DNA from: Lysobacterales bacterium
GTDB taxonomy: Bacteria; Pseudomonadota; Gammaproteobacteria; Xanthomonadales; Rhodanobacteraceae
Assembly (NCBI GenBank): GCA_016721015.1
Contig: JADKJL010000012.1
Location: 62,001 to 126,000, forward strand
Direction of reading: 5' to 3'
DNA length: 64,000 bases
The stretch's first letter is position 1, and each line of letters begins with the position of its first letter. Both the position numbers and the translations under genes were made by a program. A model generated the notes under the pieces. The model had not been told where the DNA came from. It ran no database searches and saw nothing but the letters and a program-made list of their open reading frames with translations. Shown piece after piece: positions 16,857 through 26,539 of the stretch.

Positions 16857-18584
16857 ATGCGTTGGCTGATTCGTCGCGTACTCAAGAAAGGCAAGAGCTC
16901 GATCTCGTACGAGGATGACATCCACTTCGGCGACATCCTGACCATCGGCCGCGCGGCCGACCAGGCGATCTTCCTGCCCGACCTGCGCGCCGCCCTCAAC
17001 CACGCCCGCATCACCGCCATTGGCCGCGACAAGTATCGGATCGAGTCGCTGATCGTCGCCGGCATCCGGGTCAACGGCGAGATCACGTATTCGGCCACGG
17101 TCGGTGCCGGCGCGGTCATTGAACTCGGTTCGACGCGCCTGACTCTGCTTGATTCGCGCGGCGATTACGATGCGGCCGTCGAAGTGGCCACGATCGACAA
17201 GAGCGAACAGGCCGAGATCGTTTCGCGTCGAAAGAAACCGACCAGCCTTTCGGAAACCTGGATCAGCAAGCGCTGGCCGTCCTGGCTCGGCTTCATGCTC
17301 GTTCTCGGCTTCGGCCTGCTGCTGCCGGCTGCGACCCATGTCGTACCCGGACTGAACAAGATCCTGCGCTATTCACCGCTGCCGAGCACGGCGTTCTGGA
17401 ATCCCGGCGAGATCGATTCCGCGCACCAGTTTTTCGCCAACGACTGCACGCGCTGCCATCAGCATGCCTTTCTGATGGTGCGCGACAAGGCGTGCACTTC
17501 CTGCCACGTGAAGACCAAGGCGCATGCCGATCCGGCCCTGTTCAACATCCCCGCGCTCGGCGACGCACGCTGCGGCAGTTGTCATCAGGATCACAACGGC
17601 GAGCGCGGCATGGTCAGCACGGATCAACGCCTGTGTGCCAGTTGTCATGCCGACCTCAAGGAGCGCAGCAAGGGCGCCAGCAAGCTGGTCGACATCTCCG
17701 ATTTCGGCACGGCCCACCCGGAGTTCCACGTCAACTTGCCGGGCTGGAATGCAAAGGACGAGTTCACGCCGAAATCAATGACCTGGTCGAAGGGACTCAA
17801 GGAAAACTCCGGCCTCAAATTCAACCACCTCAAGCACCTCAAGGCGGATGGACTGAAGACTCCGGACGGCCTGAAGTTCCTTACCTGCGCCAACTGCCAT
17901 CAGCCCGATGTGGCCGGTGCGGCGATGAAGCCGATCGCCTTTGAAACCATGTGCCATGAATGCCACAAACTGGGCTTTGACACGCTTGCGCCGGAGCGCG
18001 AGGTGCCGCATGCCAAGGTCGAGGCCGTCACCTACACCCTGGATGAGTTCTATTCCAAGCGTGCACTGGAAGGGGGTTATGCCGACGCCCGCGCACCGAC
18101 GATCATCCAGGAACGACGCCGGCCCGGCTCACCGCCGCTGTCGCGCCAGGAGCAGGTCGAAGCGCTGGCCTGGGCACGTGACCGCGCCCGCGAGGCGACA
18201 CGAACCCTGTTCACCGGCAAGGCCTGCGTCACCTGCCACACGGTCAGCCCGCCACCCGCCGGCGAAAACATCTGGCGCGTGGCGCCAGTGCGCGTGTCCG
18301 GGATCTGGTATGCGAAGGCACGTTTCAACCACGCCAAGCACCAGACCCAGGCCTGCGTGGACTGTCATGACGGCGCAGAGAAATCCGAGGCATCCAACGA
18401 CTTGCTGATTCCGGGCATCGACAATTGCCGCGAGTGTCATGCCGGCGCGCACGCCAAGGGCAAGGTCGCCAGCACATGTATCGCTTGTCACGATTATCAT
18501 CGCGCGCCGCAGTTGACCCTGGACAAAGTCGCCGACAAACCTTCGGCGGCTCAGGCGGTTTCGGAAAAGCCGGCTCGGGAATAG
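16857..18584 (+). CDS. FHA-domain membrane-anchored decaheme cytochrome c
   Basis: A 575-residue protein. Residues 20-105 look like a forkhead-associated domain (GDILTIGRAADQAIFLPD, LNHARITAIGRDKYRIES, VNGEI, GAGAVIELGSTRLTLL), a phosphothreonine-binding fold. One membrane helix follows at about 141-165. Residues 197-545 then carry ten CXXCH heme-attachment motifs (CTRCH, CTSCH, CGSCH, CASCH, CANCH, CHECH, CVTCH, CVDCH, CRECH, CIACH). The helix puts FHA in the cytosol and the hemes in the periplasm. ATG 16857 is preferred to GTG 16851 because AGAGG lies eight bases upstream of it. I infer that it collects electrons from the upstream diheme protein. A kinase that would phosphorylate the FHA partner is not in the window. 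Confidence 0.85.
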   Translation: MRWLIRRVLKKGKSSISYEDDIHFGDILTIGRAADQAIFLPDLRAALNHARITAIGRDKYRIESLIVAGIRVNGEITYSATVGAGAVIELGSTRLTLLDSRGDYDAAVEVATIDKSEQAEIVSRRKKPTSLSETWISKRWPSWLGFMLVLGFGLLLPAATHVVPGLNKILRYSPLPSTAFWNPGEIDSAHQFFANDCTRCHQHAFLMVRDKACTSCHVKTKAHADPALFNIPALGDARCGSCHQDHNGERGMVSTDQRLCASCHADLKERSKGASKLVDISDFGTAHPEFHVNLPGWNAKDEFTPKSMTWSKGLKENSGLKFNHLKHLKADGLKTPDGLKFLTCANCHQPDVAGAAMKPIAFETMCHECHKLGFDTLAPEREVPHAKVEAVTYTLDEFYSKRALEGGYADARAPTIIQERRRPGSPPLSRQEQVEALAWARDRAREATRTLFTGKACVTCHTVSPPPAGENIWRVAPVRVSGIWYAKARFNHAKHQTQACVDCHDGAEKSEASNDLLIPGIDNCRECHAGAHAKGKVASTCIACHDYHRAPQLTLDKVADKPSAAQAVSEKPARE

Positions 18585-18665
18585 GACGATAGGCGCGACT
18601 GATCGGGTGGGCTATCATCGGGAAGGGTTTCGCACGCAGGCGCGATGCTCGCAATGGGAGGGTGA

Positions 18666-20738
18666 ATGGGGATCGTCAGATTGGGCCACTGCTTGTTGGG
18701 CGTTGCCTTGCTTGCAGGTTGCGGAGGCGGCAGCAATTCAGGCAGCCAGGTCGGCACTTCACCCCCGGGCGGACCACCGTCCGGCGGGTCGGACAGCGGC
18801 TGCACGGGATCATGTGCGACTGCCACCTCGTTTCTGACCACGGCCGATGTCGGCAAGATCATCGCGCAAGCGGCCCAGGAGGCCTCGGCGCAAAGCCTTC
18901 CCGCGACGATTGCCGTGGTCGATCGGGTCGGCAACGTGCTCGCCGTCTATCGCATGAGCGGCGCCAATGCCCTTGTCCGCATCGGCACTGATCGTGGAGT
19001 CGTCGGCGGGCTTGAAGGCCTGATCGTTCCGAGCGAACTGGCGGCGGTATCGAAAGCGATCACCGGCGCGTATCTGTCCAGCGAGGGCAATGCGTTTTCG
19101 ACACGCACGGCAAGCCAGATCGTCCAGGAACACCTGAATCCACGAGAACGAAATGCGCCTGCGGGGCCGCTGTTTGGCGTGCAATTCTCGCAATTGCCAT
19201 GTTCGGATTTTTCGCGCCAGCTCGCTGACAGCGCTGGCGGCGTCGGCACGGGACCTGGCCCACATCGCTCGCCACTCGGCCTGTCAGCCGATCCGGGTGG
19301 ATTTCCGCTGTACAAGAACGGTGTCCCGGTTGGCGGTATCGGCGTTGCGGCCGATGCCGACTACACGCTGGATCCAAAGATCGACGATCGCGATCGCGAT
19401 ATGGATGAATATATCGCCTGGGCCGGAACTTTCGGTTTTGGCGCACCGGTCGATCGTCGCGGCGATGTCATCACAATCGACGGCAAGAATTTTCGCTATA
19501 CCGATGTCGAGTTCAGCCGGCTCGCGCTCGACCCGGCAAATGCACCTGGCTATGCCAACCTTGCGCCCGCATCCGGCAGCCTGATCAACGTCCCCGGTTA
19601 CTATGCCAACAGTGCAGGAATCCTTTCCGGCACCGCGTTTGGCCAGGACCAATCCGGCATTCGTGCCGATACGGGCGACTATCCAGGCCTCGACGCATTT
19701 GTCATTGCCGATGGCGCGGGCAATAACCGCTTCGCACCGCAGGCTGGCACCGATGGCTCAGGTGCGCTGACCGAGAACGAGGTGCGCGTGATCATGCAGG
19801 AGGCGCTCAGGGTCGCCAATCGCGCTCGCGCCCAGATCCGTCGTCCGCTGTCGACCCAGGCCCGCGTCAGCGTGTCGATCGTCGACACCAATGGTCAGCC
19901 CCTCGCCATCGCGCGCACCCGCGACGCACCGGTTTTCGGCACCGAGGTCTCCCTGCAAAAAGCGCGCACCGCGATGTTCAACTCAGGTGCCTATGCGGCC
20001 AATGACCAGCTCACGGCGCCCGCGCCAACCAGCCTGATGACGCCGGCTGCCGCCGACTACCTTTCGGACGTTGTGGATCTCGAAGCCGGCACCGTTGCAC
20101 TCGAGGTCGTTGCAACGCGCCCGTTTGCCGACACACTGGCCCGGGTACGCAGTTTCCTCGGTCTGCCCGGCGCCTTCGCGGATGGCGCATTCGCGTTCAC
20201 CGATCGCGCCGGCGGCAATATGGCACGACCGTTCTACCCGGACGGCATCGATGGCGCGCCGCCGGGACCGTTCAGTCATCCGATTGACCAATGGAGCCCG
20301 TTCCAGGTCGGCCAGCAGCTCGATCTCGTATACAACCGCCTGGCTCTGTCGGTCGCCGCTTATCTGCAACAGGCCGGCTTGAGCGTGTCCCTGGCTGGCA
20401 CGCCACTGCCGGCATTGCCGGTCGATCTGCCAAGAACCTGTACGGGAATCCCGCGCATCGCCAACGGTATCCAGATCTTTCCGGGCAGCGTGCCGATCTA
20501 TCGCGGCAGCACCCTAGTCGGCGGCATCGGCGTTTCCGGTGACGGCGTCGATCAGGATGACATGGTCAGCTTCCTCGGCCTGCACAACGCCGGTGTCGTA
20601 CTCGGCACCATCGGCAACGCACCCGCCGCCATGCGTGCGGACAACCTCGCCCCGAGTGGCGCCCACCTGCGCTACATCCAGTGTCCGCAGGCACCGTTCA
20701 TCGATTCAAACGACAGCAATGTCTGCGAGGGCAAGTGA
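18666..20738 (+). CDS. Lipoprotein with two GlcG/HbpS-type (DUF336) domains
   Basis: A 690-residue lipoprotein: the signal peptide ends in LLAGC (lipid on Cys19), followed by a Gly/Ser/Pro-rich linker. Two GlcG/HbpS-like modules follow, about residues 55-230 (DVGKIIAQAAQEASAQSLPATIAVVDRVGNVLAVYRM) and 360-690 (VRVIMQEALRVANRARAQIRRP, VSVSIVDTNGQPLAIARTRDAP, GSTLVGGIGVSGDGVDQDD). HbpS of this family binds heme and senses redox stress; GlcG has no firm role. GGGAGG precedes the ATG. The stop is one base before the next ATG, so translation is coupled to the beta-barrel gene. A role in handling heme or binding a substrate at the outer membrane is inference. Confidence 0.8.
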   Translation: MGIVRLGHCLLGVALLAGCGGGSNSGSQVGTSPPGGPPSGGSDSGCTGSCATATSFLTTADVGKIIAQAAQEASAQSLPATIAVVDRVGNVLAVYRMSGANALVRIGTDRGVVGGLEGLIVPSELAAVSKAITGAYLSSEGNAFSTRTASQIVQEHLNPRERNAPAGPLFGVQFSQLPCSDFSRQLADSAGGVGTGPGPHRSPLGLSADPGGFPLYKNGVPVGGIGVAADADYTLDPKIDDRDRDMDEYIAWAGTFGFGAPVDRRGDVITIDGKNFRYTDVEFSRLALDPANAPGYANLAPASGSLINVPGYYANSAGILSGTAFGQDQSGIRADTGDYPGLDAFVIADGAGNNRFAPQAGTDGSGALTENEVRVIMQEALRVANRARAQIRRPLSTQARVSVSIVDTNGQPLAIARTRDAPVFGTEVSLQKARTAMFNSGAYAANDQLTAPAPTSLMTPAAADYLSDVVDLEAGTVALEVVATRPFADTLARVRSFLGLPGAFADGAFAFTDRAGGNMARPFYPDGIDGAPPGPFSHPIDQWSPFQVGQQLDLVYNRLALSVAAYLQQAGLSVSLAGTPLPALPVDLPRTCTGIPRIANGIQIFPGSVPIYRGSTLVGGIGVSGDGVDQDDMVSFLGLHNAGVVLGTIGNAPAAMRADNLAPSGAHLRYIQCPQAPFIDSNDSNVCEGK

Positions 20739-20739
20739 G

Positions 20740-22575
20740 ATGAAGTCCACGCATCCGTTCCATCAGCGGATCCTGCCGATCAGCGCGGCCATCCTCGCCG
20801 CATTGTTGTGCCAGAGTCCGGCGCGCGCCCAGGTGACCGGCGCGGCCACACCGCATCTGCTGGAAATGCTCGGCATCCTGCCCGCGGCGAACTACGATCC
20901 GTATCAGTCGCAGATTCCACGGCGGCGCCCGGGCCATCCGCCCGAACCGCTGCCGATGTTCGTCGAGCAGAACCCGGATGCGGTCAATCCGGCACCGGTC
21001 GACCAGGCTGGCGAGTTCCTGCCGGTGCCGGATCGCTGGCGCATCATGGAATCGCTGGGCTTCAAGCATTCGCTGCTTGATCCCTACAACCAGAACGTGC
21101 TCAAGGCCGACAAGCCGATCCATGGCGACGACCATTTCCTCAACCTGATGGTGATCTCCGATACCATCATCGAACCGCGTTCGATTCCGACACCGGTCGG
21201 TGCACAGGGAACCGGTGGCAGCGGCGACCTTGATCTGCTCGGGCGAACCAATCAGTTGATCCTGGCCCAGACCGTCATCGTCGGCGCCGACTACTACATC
21301 GGCAATACCACGTTCAAACCGCCCGAACTCGAGTTCAAGGCCCTGCTCGCCTTCAACTACAACCGCGTCGATACGCGCGAACCGCGCGCGCTGCAGGTCA
21401 ACCCGGATCTGGGCAGCGATCGCGATGACGGCTTCATCGGCGTGCAGGAACTGTTTGTCGACAAACATCTTCGCGATGTCTCCTCGCGCTACGATTTCGA
21501 TTCAATCCGGGTCGGTATCCAGCCGTTCAACAGCGATTTCCGCGGCTTCCTGTTCCAGGACAGCCAGCCCGGCATTCGTCTGTTCGGCAATCGAGACAAC
21601 AACCACTGGCAATACAACCTGGCCTGGTTCCGGCGTCTCGACAAGGACATCAATTCGGGTCTCAACGATGTCACCCGCGCGCCGCGCAAGGATGACGTCT
21701 TCGTTGCCAACCTCTACCGCCAGGATTTCCCCTTCGTCGGCTTCACCTCCCAGGCGACGGTTTTCTACAACCGCAACCGCGAGGATCGGGCGTTCTACGA
21801 CTCCAACGGCTTTATCCAGCGTCCTTCGTCGCTCGGACTCGAAATACCCCGCACTTACGATGTCGGCTATGTCGGCTACAACGGCGATGGACACATCGGC
21901 CGGGTCAATCTGACCGTTTCGGCCTACGGCGTGTTCGGCAAGCAGACGCCTGGTGTGTTCGTCCACGAAAGCACCGACATCCGCGCCGGTTTCGCGGCGG
22001 CCGAAGCGTCGGTCGACTTCAACTGGATCCGCGTGCGCGGATCACTCGCCTATGCCAGCGGCGACAGCGATGCCTACGACGACCGATCGACCGGCTATGA
22101 CGCCATCTTCGAGAATCCAATCTTCGCCGGCGCCGACACCAGCTACTGGGTGCGCCAGAATGTGCCGCTGATTGGCGGCGGCGGCGTCGCCCTGGCCCAG
22201 CGCAACGGCATCCTCAACGACCTGCGTTCGTCCAAGGAAAATGGCCAGTCGAATTTCGACAATCCCGGCCTGCGCCTGATCGGCATGGGCGCGGATTTCG
22301 ATCTCACCCCGGCGAACCGCGTCAGCACCAACCTCAACGAGCTGTGGTTCGACAAGACCGCGATTCTCGAGACGGCACGCAATCAAGGCAGCATCGGCCA
22401 GCGTATCGGTACCGATGCCTCGGTGTCATGGATCTTTCGCCCGCATTTCAGCCAGAACATCGTCGTTCGCCTGTCCGGTGCCGCGTTGTTGCCTGGCGGT
22501 GGCTTCAAGGATCTGTACGGTGACAAGCGCAGCACCTACTACTCGGTGCTGGGCAATGTCGTGCTGAGTTTCTGA
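20740..22575 (+). CDS. Outer-membrane beta-barrel protein of the cytochrome cluster
   Basis: A 611-residue protein with a Sec signal peptide (hydrophobic residues 12-24, cut near ARAQ). The rest alternates strands and turns (LEFKALLAFNYNRVD, VGIQPFNSDFRGFLFQ, WQYNLAWFRRLD, GFTSQATVFYNRN, INLTVSAYGVFGK-like segments) and ends in VVLSF. A terminal Phe is the usual beta-barrel assembly signal. I take the ATG at 20740; the frame stays open upstream within the previous gene. It lies between the lipoprotein and the second decaheme cytochrome, so it may be the sheath of a porin-cytochrome conduit, as MtrB is for MtrAC. No sequence resemblance to MtrB was recognised. Confidence 0.75.
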   Translation: MKSTHPFHQRILPISAAILAALLCQSPARAQVTGAATPHLLEMLGILPAANYDPYQSQIPRRRPGHPPEPLPMFVEQNPDAVNPAPVDQAGEFLPVPDRWRIMESLGFKHSLLDPYNQNVLKADKPIHGDDHFLNLMVISDTIIEPRSIPTPVGAQGTGGSGDLDLLGRTNQLILAQTVIVGADYYIGNTTFKPPELEFKALLAFNYNRVDTREPRALQVNPDLGSDRDDGFIGVQELFVDKHLRDVSSRYDFDSIRVGIQPFNSDFRGFLFQDSQPGIRLFGNRDNNHWQYNLAWFRRLDKDINSGLNDVTRAPRKDDVFVANLYRQDFPFVGFTSQATVFYNRNREDRAFYDSNGFIQRPSSLGLEIPRTYDVGYVGYNGDGHIGRVNLTVSAYGVFGKQTPGVFVHESTDIRAGFAAAEASVDFNWIRVRGSLAYASGDSDAYDDRSTGYDAIFENPIFAGADTSYWVRQNVPLIGGGGVALAQRNGILNDLRSSKENGQSNFDNPGLRLIGMGADFDLTPANRVSTNLNELWFDKTAILETARNQGSIGQRIGTDASVSWIFRPHFSQNIVVRLSGAALLPGGGFKDLYGDKRSTYYSVLGNVVLSF

Positions 22576-22585
22576 GAGGTTCGTG

Positions 22586-25500
22586 ATGAGCAATCCAAGC
22601 ACGATCGAACGCATTCTTCCGATGATCCGCAGATCGCATCCACGACGGCCGACAGGCATTGCACACATGATCTTCAAACCATCGGCATCGCTGATTGCGC
22701 TGCTCGCCCTGCTCGGCACGAATCCGCTGCTTGCCAACGAGGAAAAGCCGGTCGAACGCAGCTACACGACAGCGCCAAACGCACCTGCTTTCCAGACCTG
22801 GGTGCAAGCGGACGAGAAATCGAAAGGCTGCGTGACCTGCCATACCGATTCCGATCGCAAGACCATGCACGCAACACCCGCCGTCGTGCTTGGCTGCACC
22901 GATTGTCATGGCGGCAATGCCGTGGTCGAAGCACCGCCCGGCGTCTCGGCCGAGCGCATGGCCAGCGAGGCGGGAAAACATGGGCACGAGAGCGGGCACC
23001 TCTACGCACCGGCCTATCAGGATGCGATCGATCAGGCCCACGTGTTGCCGCGCTATCCGGACAAGTGGCCGTCGAGCGCCAACCCAACCCGCAGCTACAC
23101 CTGGCTGCTCAAGGAATCGCCCGAATTCGTCCGCTTCGTCAATCCAGGCGACCTGCGCATTGCACGCGAGGCCTGCGGCGCCTGTCATCTGCCGGTGATC
23201 CAGGCCAGCGAAAAGAGCCTGATGGCGAATGCGGCAATGTTCTGGGGCGCTGGCGCGTACAACAACGGCATCCTGCCGAACAAGCACTCGATCCTCGGCG
23301 AGGCCTACGATCGCGATGGCCAGGCAGTCAGCGTGAGCAATGGCATTGCCAATGACGCGGCCATGGACGCGCATGGCATCCTGCCCAAAATAAGCCCGCT
23401 GCCAAGCTGGGAGACGACACCGCCCGGCGACATCTTCCGCGTGTTCGAGCGTGGTGGCAGAAATATCAGCAATCTGTTTCCCGAAATCGGCCTGCCCAAC
23501 GAATCCGGGCAGATCCAGCGACTGGAAGAGCCCGGCCGACCCGATATCAAGCAGTCCAATCGTGGCCCGGGTACCGGCAGCCGCGTTTCGATCCCGGTTC
23601 TGAACATCACCAAGACCCGACTCAACGACCCGTTTCTGTGGATGCTCGGCACCAACGACAATCCCGGGGATTTCCGCTCATCCGGATGCAGCAGCTGCCA
23701 TGTGGTCTACGCCAACGACCGCGACCCCCGCCACTCGGCGATCTACGCCAAGTTCGGCAACATGGGCACCAGCCAGCAGGTCGATCCGACCATTCCGAAG
23801 AACGAATCCGGGCATCCGCTCAAGCACGAATTCACCCGCCAGATCCCGACCAGCCAGTGCATGATCTGCCACATGCATCAGCCGAACATGTTCATCAACA
23901 CGATGCTCGGCTACACGATGTGGGACTACGAGTCCGACGCCGCTTCGATGTGGCCCAAGAAGCAGCAATATCCAGACGCGGAAAAAATGCGCGAAATCCT
24001 CGATCGCAATCCGGAGGAAGCCGCCGTCCGTGGCAAATGGGGCGACCCGGAATTCTCGAAGGATGTTTCACTGCTCAACCCGGATCTCAAGGATACCCAG
24101 TTTGCCGACTATCACGGTCACGGCTGGAACTTCCGCGCCGTCTACAAGCGCGACCGCAAGGGCAACCTGCTCGACAAGGTCGGCACCAAGATCGCCGACG
24201 ACGATCCGGACAAATGGAAGAAAGGCGTGCATCTATCCTCGATCCACGTCGACGTCGGCATGCAATGCGTGGACTGCCATTTCGCCCAGGACAACCATGG
24301 CAACGGTTATCTCAAGGCCGAGGTGATGGGTGCGGTCGAGATTCAATGCCAGGATTGCCACGGTACCGCCGATGCCTTGCCGACCCTGAAGACTTCCGGA
24401 CCCGCGGCTTCCAGGTTCGGCAAGGATTTGCTGCTGATCCGCAATCCGGATGGCAAGAAGCGTTTCGAGTGGGTCGGCGACAAGCTGGTCCAGCGCTCGG
24501 CAGTGACTCCTGATCTGGAATGGACGATGTCCCTGGTCAAGCAGACCGCTGATCCGCTCTCGGGAAGTTACAACGACAAGGCGACTCGCGCCCACACGAT
24601 GTCGATGGATACCGACAAACTGCGCTGGGGGGCCGACGTGTCGATGGATCAGCGCGCGCACAGCGAAGACAAGATGCTCTGCTACGCCTGCCACACCTCG
24701 TGGACGACCAGTTGCGGTGGCTGTCACCTGCCGATCCAGGCCAACTGGAAAACCGAGCGGCACAAATACGAGGGTGGCCCGACGCGCAATTTCGCCACCT
24801 ACAACCCGCAGGTCGCACGCGACCAGATGTTCTTCCTCGGCAAGCACGGCGACATCAAGGGCGGCAAGATCGCACCAGTGCGATCATCGTCGGCCCTGGT
24901 GCTGTCATCGACCAACATCAATCGCGAAAAGATCTACGTACAGCAACCGCCGATATCCGCATCCGGTTACAGCTCGCAAGCGTTCGCGCCGCACTACCCG
25001 CATACCGAGCGCAAGACCGAGACCAAGGATTGCGAGGATTGCCATCTTTCCAAAAACAACGACAACAACGCGATCATGTCGCAGTTGCTTTTGCTCGGCA
25101 CCAAGTTCATCGATTTCATCGGCTATCACGCCTGGGTCGGCGGCGATGGCGAAATCAGCGCGGTGCAGGTCACCGAATGGGACGAGCCACAAGCCGTGAT
25201 CGGCAGCTACCTGCAGCGCTATGCCTATCCGGACTGGTATGCCGAACATCAGACCAACAAACAGCAATTGAAAATTGCGGTGGAGCATCCGGCAGGCGTT
25301 GCCAACTGCCTGCAACTGCGCGGCGAATACCTGTACGTGGCCGAAGGCAGCAAGGGTACACGGATCTATGATGCGGCCAGCGTGGCCAACAAGGGTTTCT
25401 CGCAGAAGCTGGTCACCGCGCCGTTCTCGCCGCTCGGGCAAGACACCGCGATCAAGTCGAAAAATGCGACCTGCATCGCCATGGCAACAACCCAACCGGT

Positions 25501-26533
25501 CGCGCCTGAACGCAACGCGGGCGACATCATGCGCGTCCAGAACGCCGAACAGCCGATGCACCCGGTCTACAAGTACGCCTTCATCACCGACGCCGAAGAA
25601 GGCCTGATCTCGACCGATATCGACACCCTCGCCGATGGCGATCCGCGCAACAACCTGCTGAGCCGCGCGCTGACATGGAATGGCAACGGCGTGCTCAACG
25701 GTGCCCGTCATCTGGCCATTGCCGGCACCACGTTTTATATCGCGACCGATGCCGGCATTGTGGTTCTCGATCTCGACGATCCACTCAAGCCACGCTATCT
25801 GAAGACCATTCCGATCGCCGACGCGCGCGCGAGCCAGGTGCAGTTCCGCTACCTGTTCGTCACCGCCGGCGATGGCTTGCACGTTGTCGACATCACCCAT
25901 CCGGAAGCTGCGCGAGAAGTCACCGGGGCGATGCTGCCGCTGCGTGACGCACACAAGATCCACGTTGCGAGGACGTTCGCCTATGTGGCCAACGGCGCCG
26001 ACGGACTCGCCATCATCGATGTGACCAATCCCGAGCATCCAAAGCTGTATCAGATGTTCAATGCTGGCGGCCAGCTCAACGACGCCCGCGATGTCATCGT
26101 CGGCACGACCAACGCCTCGTTGTTCGCCTATGTCGCGGACGGCAAGAATGGCCTCAAGGTGATCCAGTTGACCTCGCCCGAGTTGCAACCGAAGTTCTAT
26201 GGCTTTGCGCCGGACCCGAATCCGCAGCTGATTGCCTGGTATCCGACGCGCAAGCCGGCACTGGCGCTTTCCCGCGGCCTTGAGCGTGATCGTGCGGTCG
26301 ACGAAACCGGTCATCAGGTTGCCGTGTTTGGCCGTATCGGTTCACGACCTTTCAACCTGGAAGAGATGCGCCGATTGTTCCTGCGCAAGGATGGAACACC
26401 CTGGTATGTGAGCAACGACGTCGATGACAACAGCACAGGTACCGAAAAGTCGACGCCGACCCAGGATCCAGCCAACAGTCATCGAAGCAGCGATTTGAAG
26501 GATCCACCGCCACCCGTCGTCCGCAATCGCTGA
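22586..26533 (+). CDS. Secreted decaheme cytochrome c fused to LVIVD-repeat propeller
   Basis: A 1315-residue protein. The N-terminus is arginine-rich and followed by a hydrophobic segment ending in LLANEE, an export signal. ATG 22586 has GAGAGG six bases upstream, but ATG 22667 would give a more normal signal peptide. Residues 82-820 hold ten CXXCH motifs (CVTCH, CTDCH, CGACH, CSSCH, CMICH, CVDCH, CQDCH, CYACH, CGGCH, CEDCH). Residues 905-1210 hold about five LVIVD-type repeats (YLYVAEGSKGTRIYDAAS, YLFVTAGDGLHVVDITHP, FAYVANGADGLAIIDVTNP), expected to form a beta-propeller as in some surface proteins. The tail is polar and proline-rich. I infer an outer-surface electron-transfer or redox enzyme; a catalytic role for the heme domain cannot be excluded. 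Confidence 0.85.
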   Translation: MSNPSTIERILPMIRRSHPRRPTGIAHMIFKPSASLIALLALLGTNPLLANEEKPVERSYTTAPNAPAFQTWVQADEKSKGCVTCHTDSDRKTMHATPAVVLGCTDCHGGNAVVEAPPGVSAERMASEAGKHGHESGHLYAPAYQDAIDQAHVLPRYPDKWPSSANPTRSYTWLLKESPEFVRFVNPGDLRIAREACGACHLPVIQASEKSLMANAAMFWGAGAYNNGILPNKHSILGEAYDRDGQAVSVSNGIANDAAMDAHGILPKISPLPSWETTPPGDIFRVFERGGRNISNLFPEIGLPNESGQIQRLEEPGRPDIKQSNRGPGTGSRVSIPVLNITKTRLNDPFLWMLGTNDNPGDFRSSGCSSCHVVYANDRDPRHSAIYAKFGNMGTSQQVDPTIPKNESGHPLKHEFTRQIPTSQCMICHMHQPNMFINTMLGYTMWDYESDAASMWPKKQQYPDAEKMREILDRNPEEAAVRGKWGDPEFSKDVSLLNPDLKDTQFADYHGHGWNFRAVYKRDRKGNLLDKVGTKIADDDPDKWKKGVHLSSIHVDVGMQCVDCHFAQDNHGNGYLKAEVMGAVEIQCQDCHGTADALPTLKTSGPAASRFGKDLLLIRNPDGKKRFEWVGDKLVQRSAVTPDLEWTMSLVKQTADPLSGSYNDKATRAHTMSMDTDKLRWGADVSMDQRAHSEDKMLCYACHTSWTTSCGGCHLPIQANWKTERHKYEGGPTRNFATYNPQVARDQMFFLGKHGDIKGGKIAPVRSSSALVLSSTNINREKIYVQQPPISASGYSSQAFAPHYPHTERKTETKDCEDCHLSKNNDNNAIMSQLLLLGTKFIDFIGYHAWVGGDGEISAVQVTEWDEPQAVIGSYLQRYAYPDWYAEHQTNKQQLKIAVEHPAGVANCLQLRGEYLYVAEGSKGTRIYDAASVANKGFSQKLVTAPFSPLGQDTAIKSKNATCIAMATTQPVAPERNAGDIMRVQNAEQPMHPVYKYAFITDAEEGLISTDIDTLADGDPRNNLLSRALTWNGNGVLNGARHLAIAGTTFYIATDAGIVVLDLDDPLKPRYLKTIPIADARASQVQFRYLFVTAGDGLHVVDITHPEAAREVTGAMLPLRDAHKIHVARTFAYVANGADGLAIIDVTNPEHPKLYQMFNAGGQLNDARDVIVGTTNASLFAYVADGKNGLKVIQLTSPELQPKFYGFAPDPNPQLIAWYPTRKPALALSRGLERDRAVDETGHQVAVFGRIGSRPFNLEEMRRLFLRKDGTPWYVSNDVDDNSTGTEKSTPTQDPANSHRSSDLKDPPPPVVRNR

Positions 26534-26539
26534 GCGGGG

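Noticed and set aside
24905..26314. Open frame of 469 codons on the minus strand
   Set aside because: It is antisense to the LVIVD part of the decaheme protein and has no domain of its own.
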